Of a stretch of DNA of 64,000 nucleotides, positions 25,306 through 37,348 are shown piece by piece. The DNA lies in contig OZ025870.1 in NCBI GenBank assembly GCA_964019415.1, forward strand, positions 3,680,908-3,744,907, in the 5' to 3' direction. Every line of letters begins with the position of its first letter. Position 1 is the first letter of the stretch. The DNA is from Ianthella basta (taxonomy: Eukaryota > Porifera > Demospongiae > Verongiida > Ianthellidae). The notes under the pieces are model-generated. The model was not told the DNA's origin, made no database searches, and worked only from the letters and a program-made list of their open reading frames with translations. Made by a program: the position numbers and the translations under genes.

Positions 25306-28300
25306 TTAGGCAACATTAGGCAAGATATGAGAAGATAAGATTTGGCAAGTTTTGGCAAGATATGACAAGGTAAGATTTGGCAAGATTAGGCAAGATATGA
25401 CAAGGTAAGATTTGGCAAGATTTGGCAAGATATGACAAGGTAAGATTTGGCAAGATTTGGCAAGATATGACAAGGTAAGATTTGGCAAGATTTAGCAAGA
25501 TATGACAAGGTAAGATTAAGCAAGATTTGGCAAGATATGACAAGGTAAGATTTGGCAAGATTTGGCAAGATATGACAAGGTAAGATTAAGCAAGATTTGG
25601 CAAGATATGACGAGGTAAGATTAAGCAAGATTTGGCAAGATATGACAAGGTAAGATTAGGCAAGATTTGGCAAAATATGACAAGGTAAGATTTGGCAAGA
25701 TTAGGCAAGATATGACAAGGTAAGATTTGGCAAGATTTGGCAAGATATGACAAGGTAAGATTTGGTAAGATAGGCAAGATATGACAAGGTAAGATTTGGC
25801 AAGATATGACAAGGTAAGATCTGCATGGCAACATTAGGCAAGATATGACAAGGTAAGATTAGGCAAGATTAGGCAACATGACAAGGTAAGATTAAGCAAG
25901 ATTTGGCAAGATATGAAAAGGTAAGATTTGGCAAGATTTGGCAAGATATGACAAGGTAAGATTTGGCAAGATGAGGCAAAATATGACAAGGTAAGATTTG
26001 GCAAGATTAGGCAAGATATGACAAGGTAAGATTTGGCAAGATTTGGCAAGATATGACAAGGTAAGATTAAGCAAGATTATGCAAGATATGACAAGGTAAG
26101 ATTAAGCAAGATTTGGCAAGATATGACAAGGTAAGATTTGGCAAGATTAGGCAAAATATGACAAGGTAAGATTAAGCAAGATTAGGCAAGATATGACAAG
26201 GTAAGATTTGGCAAGATTTGGCAAGATATGACAAGGTAAGATTAGGCAAGATTAGACAAGATATGACAAGGTAAGATTAGGCAACATTAGACAAGATATG
26301 ACAAGATAAGATTTGGCAAGATTTGGCAAGATATGACAAGTTAAGATTTGGCAAGATTAGGCAAGATATGAAAAGGTAAGATTTGGCTAGATATGACAAG
26401 GTAAGATTTGGCAAGATTAGGCAAGATATGGCAAGATATGACAAGGTAAGATCTGCATGGCAAGATTAGGCAAGATATGACAAGGTAAGATTAGGCAAGA
26501 TTAGGCAACATGACAAAATAAGATTAAGCAAGATTTGGCAAGATTTCACAAGGTAGATTTGGCAAGATTTGGCAAGATATGGCAAGGTAAGATTTGGCAA
26601 GATTTGGCAACATATGACGAGGTAAGATTAGGCAAGATTAGGCCAGATATGACAAGGTAAGATTTGACAAGATTAGGCAAGATATGACAAGGTAAGATCT
26701 GGCAAGATATGACAAAGTAAGATTTGGCAAGATTAGGCAAGATATGACAAGGTAAGATCTGGCAAGATATGACAAGGTAAGATTCTGGCAAGATTAGGCA
26801 AGATATGACAAGGTAAGATCTGGCAAAATATGACAAGGTAAGATTTGGCAAGATTAGGCAAGATATGACAAGGTAAGATTTGGCAAGATATGACAAGGTA
26901 AGATTAAGTAAGATTTGGCAATATATGACAAGGTAAGATTTGGCAAGATTAGGCAAAATATGAAAAGGTAAGATTTGGCAAGATTAGGCAAGATATGACA
27001 AGGTAAGATTTGGCAAGATTTGGCTAGATATGACAAGGTAAGATTAGGCAAGATTAGACAAGATATGACAAGGTAAGATTAGGCAACATTAGGCAAGATA
27101 TGACAAGATAAGAATTGGCAAGATAAGGCAAGATATGACAAGGTAAGACCTGGCAAGATATGACAAGGTAAGATTTGGCAAGATTAGGCAAGATATGACA
27201 AGGTAAGATCTGGCAAGATATGACAAGGTAAGATTTGGCAAGATGAAGCAAGATATGACAAGGTAAGATCTGGCAAGATATGACAAGGTAAGATTTTGGC
27301 AAGATTAGGCAAGATATGACAAGGTAAGATTAGGCAAGATTAGGCAACATGACAAGGTAAGATTAAGCAAGATTTGGCAAGATATCACAAGGTAGATTTG
27401 GCAAGATTTGGCAAGACATGGCAAGGTAAGATTTGGCAAGATTTGGCAACATTTGACGAGGTAAGATTAGGCAAGATAAGGCAAGATATGACAAGGTAAG
27501 ATTTGACAAGATTAGGCAAGATATGACAAGGTAAGATCTGGCAAGATATGACAAGGTAAGATTTGGCAAGATTAGACAAGATATGACAAGGTAAGATCTG
27601 GCAAGATATGACAAGGTAAGATTCTGGCAAGATTAGGCAAGATATGACAAGGTAAGATCTGGCAAAATATGACAAGGTAAGATTAGGCAAGATTAGGCAA
27701 GATATGACAAGGTAAGATTTGGCAAGATTTGGCAAGATATGACAAGGTAAGATTAAGCAAGATTTGGCAATATATGACAAGGTAAGATTTGGCAAGATTA
27801 GGCAAAATATGACAAGATAAGATTTGGCAAGATTTGGCAAGATATGACAAGGTTAGATTAAGCAAGATTATGCAAGATATGACAAGGTAAGATTAAGCAA
27901 GATTTGGCAAGATATGACAAGGTAAGATTTGGCAAGATTAGGCAAAATATGAAAAGGTAAGATTTGGCAAGATTAGGCAAGATATGACAAGGTAAGATTT
28001 GGCAAGATTTGGCAAGATATGACAAGGTAAGATTAGGCAAGATTAGACAAGATATGACAAGGTAAGATTAGGCAACATTAGACAAGATATGACAAGATAA
28101 GATTTGGCAAGATTTGGCAAGATATGACAAGTTAAGATTTGGCAAGATTAGGCAAGATATGAAAAGGTAAGATTTGGCTAGATATGACAAGGTAAGATTT
28201 GGCAAGATTAGGCAAGATATGGCAAGATATGACAAGGTAAGATCTGCATGGCAAGATTAGGCAAGATATGACAAGGTAAGATTAGGCAAGATTAGGCAAC

Positions 28301-28917
28301 ATGACAAAATAAGATTAAGCAAGATTTGGCAAGATATCACAAGGTAGATTTGGCAAGATTTGGCAAGATATGTCAAGGTAAGATTTGGCAAGATTTGGCA
28401 ACATATGACGAGGTAAGATTAGGCAAGATTAGGCAAGATATGACAAGGTAAGATCTGGCAAGATATGATGAGGTAAGATCTGGCAAGATATGACAAGGTA
28501 AGATTCTGGCAAGATTAGGCAAGATATGACAAGGTAAGATTGGGCAAGATTAGGCAACATGACAAGGTAAGATTAAGCAAGATTTGGCAAGATATCACAA
28601 GGTAGATTTGGCAAGATTTGGCAAGACATGGCAAGGTAAGATTTGGCAAGATTTGGCAACATTTGACGAGGTAAGATTAGGCAAGATAAGGCAAGATATG
28701 ACAAGGTAAGATTTGACAAGATTAGGCAAGATATGACAAGGTAAGATCTGGCAAGATATGACAAGGTAAGATTTGGCAAGATTAGACAAGATATGACAAG
28801 GTAAGATCTGGCAAGATATGACAAGGTAAGATTCTGGCAAGATTAGGCAAGATATGACAAGGTAAGATCTGGCAAAATATGACAAGGTAAGATTTGGCAA
28901 GATTATAGGCAAGATAT
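25305..28917. repeat. 25/35-bp minisatellite, block 4
   Basis: The same array continues. A 1,210-bp tandem higher-order duplication is visible (27,363-27,614 against 28,573-28,824, with near-identical variant order). The GATCTGCATGGCAAG marker recurs near 25,818, 26,450 and 28,243. Confidence 0.97.
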
Positions 28918-30582
28918 CCCATGAGCCTGAGCATATTGTTCACATAGGGCAAGCATCTTTCTAAGGGCATCTGGGGATGGAGCAAGAATGGTTAGATCAT
29001 TGGCATAGCAAAAAGCCCCGGAGAAATGATCCTCCCAGTAACAGCCACGACCACTAGTACGAAGTGAATCTAGCAGGCCATCAAGATAAATTGTGAACAA
29101 TATTGGGCTAAGGACACCGCCTTGGCGAACCCCATTGGAGACCTCAAAGTGGTCAGAGGATTTACCCAACCATCGAACACACAATTTCTGAGACTTGTAC
29201 CACTGCAATAACAGACGTACAATAGGCTTGGGCATTCTTCTTTCAAGCAATTTCGAAAACAGGATGCCGTGGTCAACTGTGTCAAAGGCTTTTGAGGCAT
29301 CAATCAAGCAAGCATACACTTTAGAACCTTTATTCAAGTAGCGATTGATAACAGATTTCATGACACCAGTACAAAGGGTAGTAGAAAAGCCAGATTTGAA
29401 GCCAAATTGTAAATCACTCGTGATAAAGAATTCATTCCAGGTAATCAGAATGGACCACTCTAGGACTTTGCTTAGGGAGGAAGCAAGGGCTATTCCACGA
29501 TAGTTTGCAGAGTGGGAAGGATCTTTAGAGCCCTTTGGAATAGGCTGAATGGTGGCATCTCGCAGTGCAGTTGGCATGAAGCCATGTCTCAGTAGTGTTG
29601 TAAACAGACGAGCCAGAAACTGATGTAATGAGGCAGGTGCGTTCAGAATATGGTCTGAAGCCAATGTGTCACCACCAATCTTACCATGCCTAAGCTTCCC
29701 AATGGCCTCATGGATTGTATCAGGTGATATAGAAATGTGCTCAATCTCTGCTGAAGTTAGAGCTGAATTAAGATTATCCAGCAGTTCTTCAGCGGCGGAA
29801 GAGTCTGTGGAGTTGTACAGTTGTTTAAAACTATTGGCAAACAGATTGGCAATATTGTCAGACCCAGTAACACTATCAACAACTGGAGATGGAGTAGCTT
29901 TGCTGTTACCAAAGTGTCGATGCACTTCAGACCAGAAACCACGATTGGGATCTTTGAGCAACGACTCAGCCAATTTTGTACGTTTGATCTGATCTTGTCT
30001 TCTCCTGACACGTCGTACAGCGTATTTGTATCTGCGGTGGTGATGCTTTTTAAGCTGAAACAGAACACCAGCAGAAGGGGAACCGGCCTCAAGCCACAGC
30101 TTATGCCACCACTGGCTAGCCTGCAGTTCAGGTTTGACAAACTGTGACCACCCAGCAATGCGAGGTCGTTTGCCAGGGCCTTTGCCTGGGATTGAGCAGT
30201 TCCCAGCAACTTTAAGGCACTTAACAAGCTGATCACACACCTGCTCAAGCTGTTGTTGATGAGCTGTGCAGGCTGGGTCACAACAGGTGATAATGGCATC
30301 ATCCAACATCATGTTCAGAGACTCAAGCATGTGCTCAACTGTAGTCTGGTACTTGTCAATGTGATCAATAGTGGCTCTGTACCAGGCCCTCGTGGTTGGT
30401 TCAGGGACTGTAGAAGATGTATGGTCAGCTACAGTGCATGGCAAGTCCAGATAGAAGAATAAAAGATTATGATCAGATAAATTCCTGCCATCCTTGATTG
30501 CATGAACATTGCTGACTAATGGGAGAAAACAGCTAGAGACAGCTACATGATCAATCCATGATTTGGACCCATTATGACCCAT
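28903..30582 (-). pseudogene. LINE C endonuclease-RT ORF, incomplete
   Basis: One uninterrupted frame of 559 residues is open. It begins with the C-terminal end of an APE-type endonuclease (SWIDHVAVSS, then NLSDHNLLFF with the SDH catalytic motif), followed by a basic linker. The RT follows: FMPTALRDATIQPIPKGSKD, SANYRGIALASSLSKVLE, LIDASKAFDTVDH (motif A), GVRQGGVLSPILFTIYLDGL (motif B) and FCYANDLTILAPSPDALRKM (motif C). Motif C reads YAND where YADD is expected, so the first catalytic aspartate is asparagine. The last five codons and the stop are array sequence, so the ORF end is a fusion artefact. The long open frame suggests a fairly recent copy despite the truncation. Confidence 0.85.
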
Positions 30583-30591
30583 ATATGTAAA
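28918..30591 (-). mobile_element. LINE C: internal fragment truncated at both ends
   Basis: This 1.67-kb minus-strand non-LTR segment starts inside the endonuclease domain and stops just after the RT palm, where the array resumes directly. There is no 3' UTR or tail, and I see no clear target duplication. It differs in sequence family from LINEs A and B and resembles the CR1/L2/Jockey side of the non-LTR tree, though the clade is uncertain. Confidence 0.85.
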
Positions 30592-32961
30592 ACAAGGACA
30601 AGGTAAGATTTGGCAAGATTAGGCAAGATATGACAAGGTAAGATTTGGCAAGATTAGGCAAGATATAACGAGGTAAGATTTGGCAAGATATGACAAGGTA
30701 AGATTTGGCAAGATTTGGCAAGATATGACAAGGTAAGATTTGGCAAGATTTGGCAAGAAATGACAAGGTAAGATTTGGCAAGATTTGGCAAGATATGACA
30801 AGGTAAGATTTGGCAAGATTTTGCAAGATATGACAAGGTAAGATTTGGCAAGATTTGGCAAGATATGACAAGGCAAGATTTGGCAAGATTTGGCAAGACA
30901 TGACGAGGTAAGATTAAGCAAGATTTGGCAAGATATGACAAGGTAAGATCTGGCAAGATTAGGCAAGATATGACAAGGTAGGATTAAGCAAGATTTGGCA
31001 AGGTATTGAAGGTACGATTTGGCAAGATTATGCAAGATATGACAAGTTAAGATTTGGCAAAATTTGGCAAGATATTGCAAGGTAAGATTTGGCAAGATTT
31101 GGCAAGATATGACAAGGTAAGATTAAGCAAGATTAGGCAAGATATGACAAGGTAAGATTTGGCAAGATTTGGCAAGATATCACAAGGTAAGATCTGGCAA
31201 GATTAGGCATGATATGACAAAGTAAGATCTGGTAAGATATGACGAGGTATGATCTGGCAAGATATGACTAGGTAAGATCTTGCAAGATTTGGCTAGATCT
31301 GACGAGGTATGATCTGGCAAGATATGATGAGGTAAGATTTGGCAAGATTAGGCAAGATTAGGCAAGATATGACAAGGTAGGATTAGGCAAGATTTGGCAA
31401 GATATGACAAGGCTAGATCTGGCAAGATATGACAAAGTAAGATTAAGAAATATTTGGCAAGATATGAGAAGGTAAGATTTGGCTAGATTTGGCAAGATAT
31501 GACAAGGTAAGATTAAGCAAGATTTGGCAAGATATGACGAGGTAAGATTAAGCAAGATTTGGCAAGATATGACAAGGTAAGATCTGGCAAGATTAGGCAA
31601 GATATGACAAGGTATGATCTGGCAAGATATGACATGATAAGATCTGGCAAGATGAGGCAAGATATGACTAGGTAAGATCTTGCAAGATTTGGCAAGATAT
31701 GACGAGGTATGATCTGGCAAGATATGATGAGGTAAGATTTGGCAAGATTAGGCAAGATATGACAAAGTAAGATTAAGCAAGATTTGGCAAGATATGACAA
31801 GGTAAGATTAAGCAAGATTTGGCAAGATATGACACGGTAAGATTTGGCACGATTTGGCAAAATATGACAAGGTAAGATTTGGCAAGATTAGGCAAAATAT
31901 TACAAGGTAAGATTTGGCAAGTTTTGGCAAGATATGACGAGGTAAGATTAGGCAAGATTAAACAAGATATGAAAAGGTAAGATTAGGCAACATTAGGTAA
32001 GATATGACAAAATAAGATTTGGCAAGATTTGGCAAGATATGACAAAGTAAGATTAAGCAAGATTTGGCAAGATATGACAAGGTAAGATTTGGCAAAATTT
32101 GACAAGATATGACAAGGTAAGATTAAGCAAGATTTGGCAAGATATGACAAGGTAAGATTTGGCAAGATTTGACAAGATATGACAAGGTAAGATTAAGCAA
32201 GATTTGGCAAGATATGACACGGTAAGATTTGGCAAGATTTGGCAAGATATGACAAGGTAAGATTAAGCAAGATTAGGCAAAATATGACAAGGTAAGATTT
32301 GGCAAGATTAGGCAAGATATGACAAGGTAAGATTTGGCAAGATTTGGCAAGATATGACAAGGTAAGATTAGGCAAGATTAAACAAGATATGACTAGGTAA
32401 GATTAGGCAACATTAGGCAAGATATGACAAAATAAAATTTGGCAAGATTTGGCAAGATATGACAAGGTAAGATTAGGCAAGATTTGAAAAGATATGACAA
32501 GGTAAGGTTTGGCAAGATTTAGCAAGATATGACAAGGTAAGATTAAGCAAGATTTGGCAAAATATGACAAGGTAAGATTTGGCAAGATTAGGCAAGATAT
32601 GACGAGGTAAGATTTGGCTAGATATGACAAGGTAAGATTAAGCAAGATTTGGCAAGATATGACGAGGTAAGATTAAGCAAGATTTGGCAAGATATGACAA
32701 GGTAAGATTTGGCAAGATTAGGCAAAATATGACAAGGTAAGATTTGGCAAGATATGACAAGGTAACATTTGGCAGGATTTGGCAAGATATGACAAGGTAA
32801 CATTTGGCAGGATTTGGCAAGATATGACAAGGTAAGATTTGGCAAGATATGACAAGGTAAGATTTGGCAAGATATGACAAGGTAACATTAGGCAAGATTA
32901 GACAAGATATGACAAGGTAAGATTTGGCAAGATTAGGCAAGATATGACAACGTAAGATCTG
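30592..32961. repeat. 25/35-bp minisatellite, block 5
   Basis: The same array runs between LINE C and the YR retrotransposon. Near 32,745-32,830 a short local triplet of GGTAACATTTGGCAGG variants shows very recent unit-level duplication. Confidence 0.96.
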
Positions 32962-33275
32962 TTAATTGACCTCCGGAGGCGAGTCCGTGACACCGGCAAC
33001 CTAGACAACTCCTAACAACCTACCAGGATTGGCGGCAGTGCTGGGCCCAGCAGGCTGGCCATCACGTGACCCCTGCACGTGAGTCTCGATCACGTGAGGC
33101 AGTCACATGAGCCACGGCCACCCCGTCCCCCCATCACGTGACCAGGGTGGCCCCACCCGGTTGTCATGAGGGCCAGGAGACTCCACCCCGTCACGTGGGT
33201 CCTGGAAGTTCCGCCCACCCTGTCACGTGCATGCGTTCACACTTGGGTGAGCAACGGGAGGTACCCGCTGGGCCC
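32962..33275. repeat. YR element split repeat B2
   Basis: This 314-bp terminal segment is identical by eye to 33,618-33,931 (a 656-bp shift). It contains six CACGTG palindromes. A 92-bp spacer with a G-run separates it from A2. Confidence 0.88.
33060..33230. promoter_or_regulatory. Cluster of CACGTG palindromes in repeat B2
   Basis: Six CACGTG hexamers fall within about 170 bp of B2 (in contexts TCACGTGA, GCACGTGA, TCACGTGG and TCACGTGC) and recur in B1. Two more lie in each A repeat (ACACGTGG and CCACGTGG). CACGTG is the core E-box bound by Myc/USF-type bHLH factors. A role as promoter or recombinase-binding site is inference. Confidence 0.45.
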
Positions 33276-33367
33276 TAACACATGATCACAGTATGGCCAT
33301 ACTGGAAAGAACCACTCAGAATCTGACACCTACCCAAGAAGAGGGAGGGAAAAGGGGGGGGGGGGGG

Positions 33368-33617
33368 GGAACACACAACACGTCTCTGCCGACACGTGGC
33401 ACCTTGCTAGCGATCCGCCTACCGGCAGTCCTTCCTCCGCGCTGATAGGCGCATGTGACCAGAGCCCGCCAATGAGCCATGGCAGACCCCTCCCCAATCA
33501 CGCGACCCCACGCGGCCTGTGCCCCCATCGGTAGCCTGCCCCCGTCTCGCGCACCACGTGGTCCGTATAACCCCCGGCCAATTAACCTGGGTTAACGTCT
33601 GCCCCGTTAACCCTCAC
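33368..33617. repeat. YR element split repeat A2
   Basis: This 250-bp segment is identical by eye to A1 at 38,913-39,162. It abuts B1 directly at the CCCTCAC/TTAATTGACC junction, which is the joint expected for a circular YR intermediate. Confidence 0.88.
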
Positions 33618-33931
33618 TTAATTGACCTCCGGAGGCGAGTCCGTGACACCGGCAACCTAGACAACTCCTAACAACCTACCAGGATTGGCGGCAGTGCTGG
33701 GCCCAGCAGGCTGGCCATCACGTGACCCCTGCACGTGAGTCTCGATCACGTGAGGCAGTCACATGAGCCACGGCCACCCCGTCCCCCCATCACGTGACCA
33801 GGGTGGCCCCACCCGGTTGTCATGAGGGCCAGGAGACTCCACCCCGTCACGTGGGTCCTGGAAGTTCCGCCCACCCTGTCACGTGCATGCGTTCACACTT
33901 GGGTGAGCAACGGGAGGTACCCGCTGGGCCC
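33618..33931. repeat. YR element split repeat B1
   Basis: This 314-bp copy of B2 lies immediately after A2 in plus coordinates. It lies downstream of the recombinase ORF in element orientation. Confidence 0.88.
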
Positions 33932-34079
33932 AGAGGGTGGTTGGGCCTGGCACAGCCACCCCTCACCCAAGCCTGTCATCCTGGGACTAGAGAGCAAGTA
34001 CTAAGACATACCCACTCTGAAGGGACTGACCGACCGACTGTGGTCGGGCAGTCAAACACTATACAGTAATTATAATCAT

Positions 34080-34134
34080 CGTAATAGTAGTAGTGATAAT
34101 AATAATAATAATAGTAATGATAATGATAACGTAA
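34080..34134. repeat. AT-rich microsatellite in the YR element 3' region
   Basis: A run of TAA/TGA-type triplets (GTAGTAGTGATAATAATAAT and onward) lies between the recombinase ORF and repeat B1. Confidence 0.7.
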
Positions 34135-34393
34135 GGTCGGGCAGCCAAACACTATATAGTAATGTCAGGAACTGAGAGCAACTCAGGGGTACATGCAGGT
34201 AAATTACAATCATCAGTAACAGCAAACTGGGCATGCACCAAGAAAACAAACAGACACAAAACAAAACAACTAACCAACCAACAAAACAGGAAGTTAGTAT
34301 CAAACCACAAGCCAATGAAACAACTAAGCAGGAAGTTATTGTCCAACAAGACACAACAACAAGCCACCAACACAGGAAGTTAATGACAAATAG

Positions 34394-35416
34394 TCACCCT
34401 CTGGAAGCCGGACAGGTCAGCAACCGCGCGACCGAGCACAGAGTGTCGCGAGGTGTCCGAATGTACACCATGTAGGCAGCACTCTGCCACCGACCAAGGG
34501 TCTTAATGAGGGAATCCGGGATGCCACATTGAGCAGCTGTGGTCGCTGCCCCGATGCGAAAGCTATGCCCAGCATACAGGCCAGAATCCAGCCCAGCCAG
34601 GGCCAAGGCCTCCCGCACTTCAGTAACAAAACGGTCCCGGGTGAGGAATTTTCCATCCTGAAAGAGGAAAAATGGTCCAGCGGCTGGACCCCGACGGACC
34701 ATGTAGTCTAGAATGGCAGCAACGGGGCACAGCTCCTCTGCTGTGACCCCAAGATACACCGACACCCCCTGGCGGAAGGGGTCCGTCTTTGAAGCCTTTA
34801 TCCTGACCTCCAAATACTGGGGGGCAGCCGTGTTGTCGACCCGGACATCCCCGTACGCCAGATGGGACGACGGGTCAAACTGGGAGTCCGAGGGGACCAC
34901 GACCTCTCCCGCCCGGAGAAAGCCAAAAAAGCACATACAGGCTGCTGCCCACAACATGGCAGCGTCTCGCCGGTCCTGCCGAGCAGCCCAGACTGCCTTG
35001 AGTTGCCTCAGGATCTCAGGGGTAATAGGTAACCTAGACCGCGTGGATCGGGGTGGGGCCGCCCTCTTCATTCCCTTAACCACATACTCCAATTGGGGCA
35101 TGTCTGCCATGTGAGGATCCCCCAATCCCTGAGCAATCTGGGCGTAGCGCACCGCTGCCAGGTAACTTTTGACTGTACCGGGGGCCAGGCCTGTGGTGTG
35201 GAGGTACGCCACAAAAGCCGACAGCACTCGTTCGGTAACCGGGAAGGGGAGGGGTACCCGGTAAGTCTCACAAAATTGGACAAACCGGCGGCTGCCTGTA
35301 CGGTATACTGCCCGAGTGGAGGAGGCTAACCCGGCGGAAAACAGCGCCTGAACAGCCGCGTCCAGGCTGTGGAGGTCCAGTCTGGCTGTTGGTCCACCAG
35401 CAGGGCCAGCAAGCAA
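34394..35416 (-). CDS. YR element tyrosine recombinase ORF
   Basis: A frame of 340 residues encodes a tyrosine recombinase. An N-terminal SAM-like core-binding part (STRAVYRTGSRRFVQFCETY, then GLAPGTVKSYLAAVRYAQ) precedes a catalytic domain with FFGFLRAGEVV, the GHSFRIGAATTAAQCG box (HxxR) and LGRWQSAAYMVYIRTP (nucleophile tyrosine). In Ngaro/DIRS-type elements this enzyme integrates a circular DNA intermediate in place of an integrase. Its start overlaps the RT-RNase H ORF by about 90 bp in another frame. The element is treated here as one unit and looks whole. Confidence 0.88.
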   Translation of the reverse strand: MLAGPAGGPTARLDLHSLDAAVQALFSAGLASSTRAVYRTGSRRFVQFCETYRVPLPFPVTERVLSAFVAYLHTTGLAPGTVKSYLAAVRYAQIAQGLGDPHMADMPQLEYVVKGMKRAAPPRSTRSRLPITPEILRQLKAVWAARQDRRDAAMLWAAACMCFFGFLRAGEVVVPSDSQFDPSSHLAYGDVRVDNTAAPQYLEVRIKASKTDPFRQGVSVYLGVTAEELCPVAAILDYMVRRGPAAGPFFLFQDGKFLTRDRFVTEVREALALAGLDSGLYAGHSFRIGAATTAAQCGIPDSLIKTLGRWQSAAYMVYIRTPRDTLCSVARLLTCPASRG

Positions 35417-37026
35417 GGGGGTACGGGCCGACGTCTGTTGGCTGCCCCGGGCACCTGTGAGAAGAAGTGGGGGAGGTGATTACGGGAGATGGCGTCTGCC
35501 CAGCTGTTCTGCACCCCGGGGACATGCACTGCCCAGACAGCTAAGTGAAATCGTGCCCGGATGAAAAATAAGCATCGTAACAGATGCATGATTGAGGGAA
35601 CACGGCTATACCCCGAGTTCACCGCGGCCACTGCCCCCATGTTGTCGCAGTGGACGACGACTGAGGACCCTTGCCAGTCTGGCCCCCACACCGCACAAGC
35701 CAAGACAATGGGGAGCAGCTCCTGGAGCAAAATGCTCTCCTTGTGCAGTTGCAAGCCTCCCGGTTTGGGAGGGCACGGCCAGGGCAACTGCAGCCAAGAT
35801 AGAGAGGCCGGCCACACCGCCCCACAACCAAACTGTCCAGAGGCATCCGTCCACAGATGGTGTGAGGGGTCCTCCGAACCCGGGTGGGGCATCATCGCCA
35901 CCCCATTCCAAGCCTCCAAGAAGGTGGCCCACCAGAGAAGGTCAGAACGAAAAGCTGCACCAAGTCTCACGTGGTGGTGAGCCTGTCTTGTGCCCCCGAG
36001 CAGTTCAAACATACGTCTCAAGAAAGTCTTGCCCGGCGGTACCACCCTACTGGCGTGGCCCAGTTTCCCCACCAGAGACTCTAGTTCCTTCCTTGTGCAC
36101 CTTTTTCGCCCAATCCAAGAGCCGATCAGTTGTTGGAGCTCCGTTAACTTCTTGGAGGGGACCCGTATCACCATGGATGAGGAGTCCAGTTCGAACCCCA
36201 GAAAAGTGAGCTGGCTACAGGGGCCCTCGAGCTTCTCCGGGGCCACCGGGAGACCCAGCCGGTCGAAGACACTAAGTAGGGTGGTCAGTGCCCCTGCACA
36301 CTCCGGTGAGGCCGGGGGCCCGATCAGCAGGAAATCGTCCAAGTAGTGGATCAAGGAGTGAACACCTTCCTGTTTGACCACCCACTCTGCAGCGTCGGCA
36401 ATTGCGGTGAAGATCTTGGGGGCGGATCGCAGGCCGAAGGGAAGGGCAGTGTCGATGTACAAGTCCCCGTCCCATAGCATCCCCATCAGCCACCTGTCCT
36501 CCGGGTGGATTGGTACGTTACGGTAGGCACTCTTCACGTCTACCTTAGCCATCAAGGCCCCCCTGCCCCAGGCTACCACAGCCTTGGCCGCATCGTGCAC
36601 ATCGACATACGACAGAGAGCACAACGCCTCTTGGATCCCGTCATTCACACTGTGCCCCTCCGGGGAGGACATATCCAAGATGAGGCGCCACTTGCCTGAG
36701 GAGCCTTTAGGGATAACCCCAAACCTGCTGACATGAACCTGGGGGAAATCCCCCGGGTTCAACGGGCCTAGAACCCGGCCCTCACTGCATTCCTTCCCCA
36801 GGTACTCCCGGATCACCTGAGGCTGCTCCAGAGCCGATGCCATGTTACGGCGGGCCTTCTGGCAGCTGTGCCTGTAGTCATACCCCACTCGGAAGCCGTA
36901 ACGGAGACCGTCCCGGATGTATGCGCGGAATTGTTGGTCGGGATGCGACGCCAAGCTACGATCCCATTCCTGCCAGGGCAATGGGCAGTGCACTTCCTCT
37001 AAGCGAGGTGGGAGGCGGGTGGGCAC
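35326..37026 (-). CDS. YR element reverse transcriptase-RNase H ORF
   Basis: A frame of 566 residues is open. The RT segment includes FGVIPKGSSGKWRLILDMS, the AKVDVKSAYRNVPIHPED palm block, LPFGLRSAPKIFTAIADA and HYLDDFLLIG (YLDD motif C). RNase H follows with HLWTDASGQFGCGAVW, ELLPIVLACAVWG and VVHCDNMGAVAAVN. This RT-RH type is characteristic of DIRS/Ngaro elements. The extra methyltransferase domain of DIRS1 itself is not evident, which favours the Ngaro/PAT side. Confidence 0.88.
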   Translation of the reverse strand: MPTRLPPRLEEVHCPLPWQEWDRSLASHPDQQFRAYIRDGLRYGFRVGYDYRHSCQKARRNMASALEQPQVIREYLGKECSEGRVLGPLNPGDFPQVHVSRFGVIPKGSSGKWRLILDMSSPEGHSVNDGIQEALCSLSYVDVHDAAKAVVAWGRGALMAKVDVKSAYRNVPIHPEDRWLMGMLWDGDLYIDTALPFGLRSAPKIFTAIADAAEWVVKQEGVHSLIHYLDDFLLIGPPASPECAGALTTLLSVFDRLGLPVAPEKLEGPCSQLTFLGFELDSSSMVIRVPSKKLTELQQLIGSWIGRKRCTRKELESLVGKLGHASRVVPPGKTFLRRMFELLGGTRQAHHHVRLGAAFRSDLLWWATFLEAWNGVAMMPHPGSEDPSHHLWTDASGQFGCGAVWPASLSWLQLPWPCPPKPGGLQLHKESILLQELLPIVLACAVWGPDWQGSSVVVHCDNMGAVAAVNSGYSRVPSIMHLLRCLFFIRARFHLAVWAVHVPGVQNSWADAISRNHLPHFFSQVPGAANRRRPVPPCLLALLVDQQPDWTSTAWTRLFRRCFPPG

Positions 37027-37348
37027 CTTCGAGTGGCAGGCGTCCAGCTGCCCCAGGTCCGACGTGTATTTGTAGGAGCCTGCGGGGAAATGAGTACGAA
37101 AGTGTCAACACCGTTCAGTGCGCGATGCCCCGGCTCCTGTGTCCGTTGCCCGCCCCCCCGGAGGCCGTGTTCGTGTACGCATTGTCATGAGCATCGTCAG
37201 GAAGAAAAATGAATTAATAATAACACCCCTCACACAGCAGTCCCTTTCCCTATAAGCAAAACTCAACACAAGTCATGTGTGCCCCCCCCCCCCCCCCCCC
37301 AACTCAAGTCGGGGCTCTAGCCACGAAGTCCGAGAGCCCTCCTCCCTC

